Shown here piece after piece: positions 1 through 10,058 of a DNA stretch of 64,000 bases. How positions within the stretch are numbered: position 1 is the first letter of the stretch; each line of letters begins with the position of its first letter. Both the position numbers and the translations under genes were made by a program. A model generated the notes under the pieces. The model had not been told where the DNA came from and ran no database searches. It worked only from the letters and a program-made list of their open reading frames with translations. This DNA is from Temnothorax longispinosus (taxonomy: Eukaryota > Arthropoda > Insecta > Hymenoptera > Formicidae): positions 744,001-808,000 of the forward strand of contig NC_092366.1 in NCBI RefSeq assembly GCF_030848805.1, written 5' to 3'.

Positions 1-1769
1 AAAGGATGGCCGAGATATAATTCTCCTTTAACGAGGAGGAGACGCGTCCGTAGCGCATAACGGTCGAAAATTAAGATAATGTATGAAAATGCTGGAATAT
101 GTAAATGATATATTCGAATTTTTCTAAAATCTGTCGATTATTTATCTTTCCCAAATCTCGAGGCAACTACATACGTTTGACGAAATCATCGCGTTTATTA
201 CATGAGCGTATCGTGTAACACATGATAGTTTTGTGTAGTCGCGGGTATTCATTTTGCCTGTAGGAGTGGCCTGGGAGCTTTAATATACACGCTTATCGCG
301 TCGGTAGTGAATATGCATATGCGATAAAGCCAGCCCCGACGTTTAAGATTACCCAAACTGATTGCGAGAGTGCGCGCTGCGGGGGAGCACTATTAAATGC
401 GTCGCGCGCGCGTGTGTGTGTGTGTGTGCGTGCGGAAAGGAGCGTTACTCGCGTGAGCAAAGTGTTAGATGTGTGTGTGCGTGTGATGTGTATGAGTCAC
501 TTAAGCACAACGCTCGACGACGAAGCGGACGTCTCTGCTCCGTCGCGGCGGCGAAGAACTCGCGCTGGTTACTGGTCATTTGACTTCCTGACCCGCCCAC
601 ATCTCGTAAAACGGTCCAGCAGTCTTCCCACAGCCGCTCTTGAATTTTCGAGCAATTCGTGTTAATCAGCCCTTCCCTCCTCGCCTCCCTTCAAGAAGAC
701 TACCTATATTGCTGTGTTAAGTAGCGAGGATTTTAATATCTTCAGAAACGCGCGCGAGCTATATACACGAAATCATAGTTCTATATCTTGTTCGACAAAT
801 ATTTATTTTCTTGCACTTTCCTTTATGCTCAATATTACATGGCAATTTTGGATATGAGTTGTAATGTATGTTTCTTCTATTAAAATAATATGCATATGCA
901 TGTGCTGGTAAAAAAATAATAACTGCTGCTACATTTTTAAGTATCAAACATGTTTATGTTTAATTCGAATACAAAAGAAGATTATTTGAAAGGGATTACT
1001 AATTGCGATGTAATGATGGAACAGGTAATTGCAACGTGTTGTTTTTAAATTTCATATCGCCGTTCTTTCCTTGATTGTACAGTGCTAATTAAAGGTACGA
1101 CGAACGATCGATTTTCATGAATAAATGAACAATCGAAATTAAATGCAAGCAATTAACGGCAACTCGTATCGCAGTTTTGTTTCCGCGCTGTATATATTTA
1201 TGCAAATTTTTTATTCAACCAATTTATATTCGTTTTTATATTCTACCTAACTATCAAACTAAAAAATGTATACAATGATATAAGTAATATTTAATAAATT
1301 TTATTTCGTATGTGTAATTCATGCAAATAATGTTTGCAGCAATAAATTATTTTAAAAGCTAAGAATTTAAGCAAGATTCAAAAAGAGTGACATATCTTGG
1401 GACTTAATAGGGTCAATAGTCTCGTTACGAAAGAATGAGAACTCGAATTACGAGCGCAAAAAATTTACTGCTATTTCAACTCTCACGCAAATAAATAGTT
1501 TCTGCTGTAACGAATCGTTTCAAACCGAACAAAGCGGGAGAGCCCGAATTAACTCGGAAACGGCCACCTGCTGTTAACATCCCGCAAGAAATTTCCCAAA
1601 ATTGAACGTTTTTCCGTGCCATAGATAGGGTGAAACGCGGCGCGCCCCGGAGGGTTTTCATAAATCGCGATGCGCATATAAGTCCCGGCCTTTAACTAGA
1701 AATGTATTCCGCAAACTCTCGATACTGCAATGGCACATCTTTGGAAAAGGAAAACAAAAGGAGAGAGGG

Positions 1770-1771
<2 letters not shown>

Positions 1772-1809
<38 letters not shown>
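1772..1809. repeat. (GA)n microsatellite
   Basis: This is a perfect GA dinucleotide run, preceded by GA-rich sequence. Confidence 0.96.
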
Positions 1810-1813
<4 letters not shown>

Positions 1814-2544
1814 GAGTACAAATACATTCAACTACGATCGTTAGTTACTCCGGTTACTCCCCGCCCGGCGCGGGCTGTAAAAAAGAATCACGAGCAAAGC
1901 GTATCGATGTGTGGACGTGCGACGACATACAAATAAACACGCCACCTCCCGCCGCCGCCTGGGCGCCAAATTTATCGCGCGTGCTTAATTAGCGGGCAAA
2001 TAACGCGATTAACGCGGCACGGGTATAGTTTGTCGCGCGAATCGGAAACCTTGTGTGTACACCGCGCGCCGGAAACTGTTGCTCGCGACAGCCAGAAACG
2101 CAGCCGGTGTCCCGTGGCCAGAGAAAAACGAAAGGTACAAAGGGCAAACAATAACGCGCCTGCCGTGACTAATGCACCGGTTATGTTACGCCGAACTATT
2201 TATTTTCGACACACGGAATATCGCGATATTATCGAATATCACGAGAGAAAATATGAATTCCAGACTTATATTGGAATTGTTATTATTAAAGAATCGTATT
2301 ATTAAAGAATCATATAACCGTGTAACATAATGTACCTTTACTCTTTCTTTTGTATATCGATTTACCATACCGGATTTACATCCGCCTATCCTTTCTCCGG
2401 CTGTTATTCTTTAAAATATATTCTTTATGAAAAGTTTGCATAACGCTGTCAATGAGCTACGCTAAGACATAAAAAGGACAGATACGATTTTCACCGTTAC
2501 TTACAAAGAGCGAAGAAACGAGGGGACGATGAATAGTCGAAACT

Positions 2545-3180
2545 TTTTATTCGCCGCGGTGTAAAACGCGCGGAAGGGAATGAAACTCGAGGTATCGGCT
2601 TTGCATTTGATCAACCGTGCAATGAATAAGAAAAACTTGGCCGCGTTCGATGCATCGGAAGCTGTTGCGCCCGTAAGCCTGAATTGTAAGCTCGCACACA
2701 GCACAGCTGCGGGCGAGAAGGCGCGCATACTGAGAAATAATATCAACGAAAAATAAATGGCATGCCGATCATAAATTATTCATAATAAATCACTGATGCC
2801 CCCTTTTAGTTTTGCCATGCAATATTTGGAAAATTGCGACGTATTGTATAAAGCGATAAACGCGCGGAATGGAATAAAACCCGATTTTCATAAAATTTAT
2901 TAAAACAATATAAAGGGATATATGAAGTTTTATGCACTTTATTGTAAAACAAAATATTAGCAATAAAAATTGAGTAAACTGAGTAAATTATAACGGTGAA
3001 ATAATCTTTCTCGAATAATCAGTGTGTGATCAAAATCATTGCGAAAGGATGAGAGAAAAAGAGAGAGAAAGAGAGAAAGAGTTGGAGAAAGGTAAAATTA
3101 GACCCTTGCCGGATATACGGCGTGGAATAAAATTCAAAGTATCGGCTTTGCATTTGATCAGCAGCGCGGCGAATAAGGAA
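2545..3180. repeat. Pair of diverged direct repeats (about 2545-2645 and 3106-3180)
   Basis: The segments at 2592-2613 and 3139-3160 are identical over 22 bases (core ATCGGCTTTGCATTTGATC), 547 bp apart in the same orientation. Weaker similarity extends on both sides (GGAAT-AAA before, GAATAAG after). A third partial match (GCGCGGAATGGAATAAAAC) lies near 2862. The family is unknown. Confidence 0.65.
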
Positions 3181-5992
3181 GCCCCGTGTCCTGTTCGTAT
3201 TCGTCGTATTCGAACCCGCGACAAGGCGAATCAATCCTCGAACTTCAAAGGAATCCCACCGCTCTGATCCTTCGGGATTCCCCGATACGCGTGGGAGTCT
3301 TTAATCAGGGTACACTAGTGGACGGCCCTCGACGGTACGTCGACCTCGAAAATGGCCTCGCTCGCCATTGTCTTGAGAGCCGGGTCTGTCCGTCCGTCCG
3401 TCCTGTCGCGTGGCATATTAATTAAATCGCTAATTTATTAAGCTAATTGCTGGTTTAATTGGCTCGCAAGAGAAGCCCGCGTGTTCGCAAACAGAAAAAC
3501 AGAGGCTCGAGAGAAAGGACTGACGGACCGCTCGATTGTGCGCCGTGATATCGTACCTTCAAAACACGCAAGTTAGCCGACAGACTATACGACAATATCC
3601 GAATTAGCCTGCAACGCTGGATCACCAGTCGATCGTCTCAGTCCAGATCATCATCCTACCCTGTAACAAAAACAATCGGTCTAAAATTAATAATCATTTT
3701 AAACGACCCTTTTAATTGTATAAATAATAAATTAATGATTTTAGGAACATGCTAAATTTGATCATATCATGTCAGTTTACTTGTTTGCCGTTAACGTACT
3801 CGCAATTCCACGCATTTGCGCATTCGACACGCTGTTCAATATTTACGTCTTTGGAATGTAAAGCACATCGGGGAAGCATTCGTATCCCAATACCGTACAA
3901 TATACTTTACTCAATGTGAGACGAATATTTCGTATCAGAGGCACGCGCGGGAAAGAAGCAAGGTACCGCGGTTTTGTCCTAGAGTTTGCACTCCGAAACC
4001 AGCCGTGCTCGTCAGCCCTGCGGACTAACAGGCACGGGGTCAAAGGGGTCCGCGTAGCTCTATTGTGTTCTCGGTTAACTACTGCTTACTGTAACACAAA
4101 GCCCTGAAAAGCCGACAAATTATTTAAAAGGGCTCGTTATTGTTCTGCGAAGCGAATAGTCAAACCGCCGCGAAACCACTTGTTAACCAGACAGGAACTC
4201 CTCGGCTGAGAAGAAAAACACAGTCGCGCCGTATACACGTGAAGAAACGGGACTGTCAACGTCCATTAATGAAAACGTAAATTAATGAAAGCTATATTAG
4301 GGAGAAGCTATCGTATAAAGATTGGACGTGTCATGAGGACCGCGCGTTTATAAGTGTAAAACATCGTTGAACATAAAATTTCGACGTATATTGGTTTTGT
4401 GTTCCGGCTTGTGTGTGTGTTTAACAGAAAAATACGTAGCAATATTCGAAACGATGTAAAACATCGATGTGCCATAAAATTGAGTGTTATCAAAATAGGG
4501 GTACTCTCAAAATAAATCAATAAATGCTATGTAACTACGTGTTCTGCGTATGTGTTGACGCACGTGAGAAGAAAGAAAATAACTATCCCCGACGATTTTT
4601 TTCTTCTAATCTCCCGTTTTGTTAACGTCGTTATGACCGTTGTCTTTAAATAAATGGGTGTACAAAAAAATGAAATAACTTCTTATATTTTATATTGTTA
4701 TTATACACATATTGTTATATGTATAGTTTTATTTGCTATAGTTATATTTCATGATATGAAAGCAAAACTGTCCTATAGTTTTCCAAACAACAAACCGAAA
4801 GAAAAATAAATACGTTATCAATACACGTGGGACACAAATAGTAAATAATATATTAGCAATCCATAACGGAATTGTGACACGATATAATGGATAGCTTAAT
4901 AATGAATCTTGAACGAGGTCACAAGAGAAAATAACTTCGAGCCTGTATCTACTTCTTTGCGAGTGAGTTTTCGCTCAGCATAAATGTAACAGTATAACTA
5001 TTTCGAAATAATCGCGAATTTTACCTCAAACTGCAAGTGCCAAAAAAATCGTAGGAAAAGCTACTTTAGCGAACAACTGTCATTTTGTTCGCAACATCCT
5101 CATTTTGGGATGAGATACAGTAAAAGATACTTTTGGATTAATTTCTCTCGGAAAATGGCATTTATAGCTCTTTTTGTCATCAAAGTTTCGATTACATAGA
5201 ATGATGACGTATGTTGTTATCACATCATGTATTATTTAGTGCACAAAATTTTCCCGCAACCTTTGTAAACCGCATATACATTATCGACGAGAGAATGGCT
5301 GCGGATGAATTTTTTGTTTGCATTCTGAAGAGGTTTGCACGATAATAATTGGCTCTCACGACCACTTTAAATTTCAGGCCGCTTTGGCGTACTCAATTGC
5401 GTTCGGTTGATCGAATATTTTTAATTACCGCTTTATTTGTCCCGATCGCTCTGCGGATGCACGCTAAATAAATTAATGCGCGCATGTCAACTATCGCGGA
5501 GCCATTTCCCGCTGAGATTTCCATTTGCGGGGGTCGAAAATTTTCCACTAATAACTATATTTTCCGAGATCTTTCGGGAGTCGAGATTTCAACGTCGGAT
5601 TAATTTTTTATAATTACCAGCCAATTAAATTATTCGAATTGTGTTCCATTGTATCATCGTACAGAGTAAATGAATTAAATTCTGGGATTTATTTCAGCGT
5701 AAGATAATACAAAGAAATAAATCAGGGCAATTTTATTATCATATCAGTATTGCATTTCAATATTAATCTAGTTATTAAATCCTATTAGCAAAATTTACCT
5801 TTATTTAGATATAAATACATTTGTTTTTGAAGGAAGATTTGCAGCTTAAATTAATTCAATACTATTTAATATTATTTGTATCCTAACGACGCTTAATATT
5901 ATTATAGCGCACCCTCTGTTTATGCTATTACAATAGTATATATTTAAATGTACAGAAATGTAAAAAAATTGTTCGTGCTTTTTGTTGCACAG

Positions 5993-6256
5993 GTGTTGCC
6001 GGATTGGAGATACGAAAACTAGAAGTGCCCAGTATCGCCGATCCAAGATGGGAGAGGGTGATACTCAAGTGCGAATACGATCTCGGCGGTAAGGATCTGT
6101 ATTCGGTAACGTGGAATAAAGACGGCCAGGAGATCTTCAGATACATGCCGAGATCACTGACGCCCAAGCGACCTCAAAATATCAGCGGGTTGTACATCGA
6201 CCTCAGCCAGAGTGACCACAAACAAGTGACACTTCTGGGCCCGAACACCCGCAAAG
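5993..6256 (+). CDS. beat-like exon A: end of signal peptide and most of Ig domain 1
   Basis: The acceptor is TTTGTTGCACAG ending at 5992, preceded by a T-rich tract. The exon begins with GT, the last two bases of a codon split after its first base, so the upstream exon ends in phase 1. The frame then reads VAGLEIRKLEVP and continues through the first Ig cysteine and tryptophan. The donor is AAAG|GTGCGC, with GT at 6257. The open frame runs past the donor to 6363, but the protein loses Beat similarity at the splice site, and the next exon restores the frame in phase 1. Confidence 0.92.
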
Positions 6257-8583
6257 GTGCGCGACAAGCGAGAATTACAAGAGCACATCCACTGTTATAT
6301 ATCTCTCGTGTAAAAAATAAATCTCTCCTGTACAATTTCAATCATTTTTGTAGCAGAATGTAATTTCGAGATGTAGACTATTGTAGAATTAAAGTTAATG
6401 TCGAAAGTTCAATTATTTATCTTAGATTTATCTCAGATATTAATGATATCTCATCAGTTTAGTGAAGTCGAAGTTAATAATCTAAAGTTGATAAATAATC
6501 GGTTCTCTGATGGGTCTTCAAAAGAATCGCGTTTTAGCATCGCTTATTCAGATATATTCATAAAATAAAAAAAAAATTTTTTTTTCGCCTTTTTTAAGCT
6601 TATATCTGTTTTCTTTGTCTTGATATCACAGGTAAAGTCGAGTTGGCGGGGTCTTATGGCTGCGAGGTGTCATCCGAAGCGCCGAGTTTTGAGACAGATT
6701 ACAGAGAGGCGAACATGAGCGTGGCTGTGCCGCCTAAAAGTGCTCCGGTACTCGAGGGGGTGCGACCTTCTTACGAAGTCGGCGAGATCCTCCAAGCGGA
6801 GTGCACGTCGGGCTTGAGTTACCCTCCGGCAGTTTTAACGTTCATTTTGAACGATAAAGAGGTGAGTCGATGATATATTCGTCGAGCGAGGGTTTCAGTT
6901 AAATTTTCGTGGGGTCACATGAATTCAAAGAGACGATCGAAGACAATCTTCCGAGATTGTATATCGTATATGTATATGAGGCACGTTTTTAAAGACGTTC
7001 TCTCGTTTTTATACTAGAAAAAATCAATTTTCTTAGGATTTTCTTGAAACTGTGAATATACGTTAATTTAGGTGTGCTTTATGCGTGGTATAAATTTCAG
7101 TACCTCTTCCGGTATAAAAAATAAAGATACTGAGCCTCAAAGTTTCAAAAAAAAAATTTAAAATTTAATTTTTTTTAGTTTTGGCATTTTTTCCTTATAG
7201 AACTCGACGAGAGGAGCAACTTTGGTCCTTTTGGCCAACCTTGTATCTCTTACCGTTTGGCCTGGAAAACCTTTTCATTAGTAAAAGTTGAAACTTTGAG
7301 GCTCAGTATCTTGATTTTTTATACCGGAAGAGATACTGAAATTTATACCACGCATAAAGCACACCTAAATTAACGTATATTCACAGTTTCAAGAAAATTC
7401 TAAGAAAATCGATTTTCTCTAGTATAAGGACGAGAGAACGTCCTTAAACTTCCGCTCGCGCATTGAAATCGATTGTGTTGGACAAGGAATAGCTGTTTTA
7501 TTCTAAAAACAATTGTTAATCAAATGCAGATTTTCAGTTTTTTTAGCTTGAATTTGACTTTGATAACTTAAAAAACTTATTAATACATTTTTATTAAGAT
7601 TGACCGGAATATTTATCCCTGAAATATTATTTAGCTACTTTTAGGCCATTTTAGGGCATCCTATATCGTCGGCAGAACACGAAACGAGCGAAAATTTCGT
7701 AATTAATCGCGCAACGTAATCCAAAGCTCGCTTCCGCGGGCTGTTAAGCGAGTATAGTGAACTAGGAACCACATAACTCCCATTATTCAATGCTACGCTG
7801 CGCACGTCATTCGCGAGAAGGTACTACTCGGTTTATTCAACGACAATTTGTCAAGCGAGGCCAGTTCGCATGGGCATTTTTATTTCGCCCGCTAACCGGC
7901 CGCATGTTCAAGTCTCAATAAATACAGAGAGCTACGAGCCACAAATTAATTCCTCGAGAATAAACTCGCGCAACGGGATTGCTACGCTGACAAAAATATG
8001 CTGTACAATAAAAATCAGACAAAATTGATATAACAAACGACGTTTTAGAGCTGTCACCATTTCCTTCAAGAGACTCGATTAAATTTACAATCGAAGGCCG
8101 AAATTAGAATCTTCCTTTGCAGTCTTTTTTAATTATTAAATATTTCGGAAACACGCGGCTACGGCATAAATCCTACCGCCATTAAAGTTAAAATATACGG
8201 TCTCCGTAAATTACAGTTTTAAGCTCTGTGGCTGATTCTAGGTGAACAGAGCCTTAACCAAAGACTTGCGGGGAGGTGGCAACATAGACGGAAGGCTGCT
8301 CTCCGCGACGCGGTTGGGCCTGACAATGCGCCTGGAACGGCATCACTTTTCCGGCGGCAGCCTGACTCTGATCTGTCAGTCGACACTACCGGGAATCGCT
8401 GATGACCAACCTCTCAAGACCATCGAAATTGCCACTCTCGCCGCCAGCAACCAGCGTCTCGCCCAAGAACCCCCTAGATCGGGCGCAAGGTCGAACGTCG
8501 AACTTTACTCCATTTTAACTTGCTGGACGATGACCGTGATTCACGTGATTCATTACAACAGTCTCAGACTTCTGCGTGTTTAA
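5993..8583 (+). CDS. Beaten path (Beat)-like two-Ig-domain neuronal recognition protein, 5' partial, three exons
   Basis: Joined exons 5993-6256, 6632-6861 and 8242-8583 give 277 residues plus one split codon, ending at TAA 8581-8583. Residues are numbered from the first full codon (5995). Ig1 has Cys26 (motif LKCEYDL), Trp40 (SVTWNKDG) and Cys98 (GSYGCEVSSEAP). Ig2 has Cys145 (LQAECTSG) and Cys209 (LTLICQSTLPG), but no Trp at the usual core position, where LTFILND is seen. N-glycosylation sequons occur at N62 (NIS) and N115 (NMS). The phrases DLYSVTWNKD, EIFRYMP, YGCEVSSEAPSF and PVLEGVRPSYEVGE are typical of the Beat family, known in Drosophila as secreted or membrane-attached axon-guidance proteins that bind Sidestep-family Ig receptors. 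The C-terminus (about residues 250-277) is moderately hydrophobic and could be a GPI-attachment signal or weak anchor; that is inference. The start codon and most of the signal peptide are missing; VAG just before LEIRKLEVP looks like a signal-peptidase site. The family call is firm; the paralog is not determined. Confidence 0.93.
6257..6631 (+). other. beat-like intron 1 (375 bp)
   Basis: This is a GT-AG intron, phase 1: the codon GGT (Gly88) is split G|GT across it. It is AT-rich, with a T-rich tract before the acceptor TGATATCACAG. No repeat or RNA gene is visible inside. Confidence 0.88.
6632..6861 (+). CDS. beat-like exon B: end of Ig1, linker and start of Ig2
   Basis: The exon starts GTAAAGTCGAG after CACAG and ends AAAGAG|GTGAGT, a near-consensus donor at 6862. 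It carries the second cysteine of Ig1 (Cys98, in SYGCEVSSEAP), a proline-rich linker (VAVPPKSAPVLEGVRP) and the first cysteine of Ig2 (Cys145). The exit phase is 0, matching the entry phase of the last exon. Confidence 0.93.
6862..8241 (+). other. beat-like intron 2 (1380 bp) containing a foldback repeat
   Basis: This is a phase 0 GT-AG intron, with donor GTGAGT and acceptor GATTCTAG ending at 8241. Its 5' third is occupied by a long inverted repeat (6986-7448), listed separately. The rest is single-copy-looking AT-rich DNA. Confidence 0.88.
6986..7448. repeat. Foldback inverted repeat (MITE-like) inside the beat-like intron
   Basis: The arm at about 6986-7148 is the reverse complement, with few mismatches, of the arm at about 7288-7448. 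Shared landmarks are ACGTTCTCTCGT, GTGAATATACGTTAATTTAG, GTGTGCTTTATGCGTGGTAT, CTCTTCCGGTATAAAAAA and GAGCCTCAAAGTTTCAA. About 140 bp of AT-rich spacer separates the arms. No clear target duplication or transposase frame is visible, so the transposon family is not assigned. Because it lies within a transcribed intron, the pre-mRNA should fold into a ~160-bp stem. Confidence 0.88.
8242..8583 (+). CDS. beat-like exon C: end of Ig2 and C-terminus with stop
   Basis: The frame opens VNRALTKDLRGGGNIDGRLL after the acceptor TTCTAG. It carries LGLTMRLERHHFSGGSLTL and the second Ig2 cysteine (Cys209), then a Pro/Arg/Ser-rich stretch (QEPPRSGARSN) and a hydrophobic tail with CWTMTVIHVIHY before LRLLRV and TAA. 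The tail ends in basic residues, which is not ideal for a GPI signal. A longer, transmembrane-bearing isoform made by alternative splicing cannot be excluded. Confidence 0.92.
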   Translation: MNRALTKDLRGGGNIDGRLLSATRLGLTMRLERHHFSGGSLTLICQSTLPGIADDQPLKTIEIATLAASNQRLAQEPPRSGARSNVELYSILTCWTMTVIHVIHYNSLRLLRV

Positions 8584-9242
8584 TATGTCGGCTGCCGGTT
8601 GCGCTAGTTCGCGATCGACAACGCTGGAGAATCCGCGGCGCCGACACCTTTAAAAGTACGTGCTAATTAGTGTATACGTCTCTACACGTTCTCGCGATCC
8701 AGGAAAACGTATCGCGTATCATCATCGGCTTATCTCTGTCAATCGAGTGCGGCACACAACAGTGCGTCCCGAATTTCCGCGCAATCCACACACACGTTTC
8801 GCTCGCATGTGTGCACAGTGTTTAGAACACCCCGTATATCGTATATAAGTCGGAGATATAGCAATACAACATTACCGTAAAGTAGGTCGGAACGGCGGCG
8901 GGCGCACGACGATTGTACATAGTGTATAATTGTGAATTAGCATTACAAATTGTCGTGTATAATTAAACGGACGGAAGGACCGCGGAGGATGACGGAGGAA
9001 ACACGATGAAAGTAACGTGGAGCGATATATCGGGATTCGCGCGCGAGAGGAGGCTAACGCGCGGCTGGAACGTCGCCTCCGAGAGAAATATATATCTATC
9101 ATTCGTCAGACCAGAAATATCGTTTAAGAAACATAAGTGTATACGGGTCGTAATCCTAAGTACGGCTCAACCTCGGCGTACGTAGCATAAGTATGTGGTT
9201 AATTCGACTATATTCTCCACATCCGATCTTCCTCAGCGAGAC

Positions 9243-9246
<4 letters not shown>

Positions 9247-9302
<56 letters not shown>
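9247..9302. repeat. (GA)28 microsatellite
   Basis: This is an uninterrupted GA dinucleotide run and the longest perfect GA tract in the window. It probably lies in the 3' UTR of the beat-like gene. Confidence 0.97.
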
Positions 9303-9304
<2 letters not shown>

Positions 9305-9383
9305 TCTATGTGTAAAGTAAGGGATACGGCGCTTTTGTTCTGCGATTTTACACGATCCAGAGTATCGTCGAAGCGATTGCAGT

Positions 9384-9389
9384 AATAAA
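9384..9389 (+). terminator. Candidate polyadenylation signal AATAAA
   Basis: This is the first canonical hexamer downstream of the beat-like stop codon. A second one at 9516-9521 is an alternative. The assignment rests on position and motif only. Confidence 0.4.
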
Positions 9390-9898
9390 ACAATTATTTA
9401 ATCAACCTGGTTTGGTACATTTCTCGCGCACCAGACATCCTCTTTAGCGTAACAATTTTATCGAATGGTAATTATCACAAATATAAAAGATCAATTGATC
9501 ATTATCATACTAAAGAATAAATCGATACACGCAGCAGAAGCAACATTCGAGGCTATTCGGATCGAGGCACTCGTGATTCGATGGCTCCCTTCGTTGGCGT
9601 TTGTGACGATGGAGAACGGTCGTCGTGACTCAATATATACATCATTTGCGTAAGTAACAAAGACCCGGCGAGATAAGAGCAGTTTAAGACGTCAAAGAGA
9701 AGCCGTGGGACGGGGTAAACAATAAATGGAGAAATTAGCGGGAGAGAACAATCTTCCCGTTTGAAACCGTCGAAAGAGTAGAGGGCGGTCACATAAACCG
9801 TCTCGGATTCACCAAACGGATCCTCCCTCACCCTTCGATCCGATCTATCGGCACGCCGACTCTGTGACTCTCCTTCCTCTCCTTGATTCGATTTCCAG

Positions 9899-10058
9899 AT
9901 TAATTAAGGATCGCTGGTCTGAAAGGACGCCCTCGAGATCCTTTCAACGGGGTCGAGTATCCCGTCCGTTCGTCCCGGGGGCCGGCGTAACGAGGCGCCG
10001 ATTCGAATCGGTTTCACGAGACACCGAGCCTGATAATGACATTTTCCCGTCGGCTCAG
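9899..10058 (+). other. Isolated exon-like interval of unknown gene
   Basis: A pyrimidine-rich acceptor (TCCTTCCTCTCC ... TTTCCAG, ending at 9898) and a perfect consensus donor (CTCAG|GTAAGT, GT at 10059) bracket 160 bp. One frame is open throughout (starting LIKDRWSERTPSRSF and ending DNDIFPSAQ). I do not recognise the peptide, and no partner exon was found. It could be a noncoding exon, an exon of a neighbouring gene, or chance. Confidence 0.2.

Larger units (their letters stand above)
1..5992. other. Region upstream of the first identified beat-like exon; no recognisable gene
   Basis: This stretch is mostly AT-rich DNA, with a (GT)n run near 413-430, a (GA)n run at 1772-1809, GA-rich sequence near 3055-3085 and a ~100-bp duplicated segment (about 2545-2645 and 3106-3180). 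The missing first beat-like exon (start codon and signal peptide, ending in phase 1) should lie here or further left. I could not identify it convincingly. No RNA gene was seen. Confidence 0.6.
8584..9410 (+). other. Probable 3' UTR of the beat-like gene
   Basis: This stretch follows the TAA stop directly and contains no credible coding frame. The first canonical AATAAA that I see after the stop is at 9384-9389, and another is at 9516-9521. The 3' end is therefore inferred to lie roughly 20-30 bases after one of them. A long (GA)n microsatellite (9247-9302) would be inside the transcript. The extent is inference. Confidence 0.5.

Noticed and set aside
6004..6363. Reading exon A through to the stop at 6361
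   Set aside because: Beat similarity stops at the GTGCGC donor at 6257, and the next exon restores the Ig1 cysteine in matching phase. The read-through tail (after NTRKG) is intron sequence.
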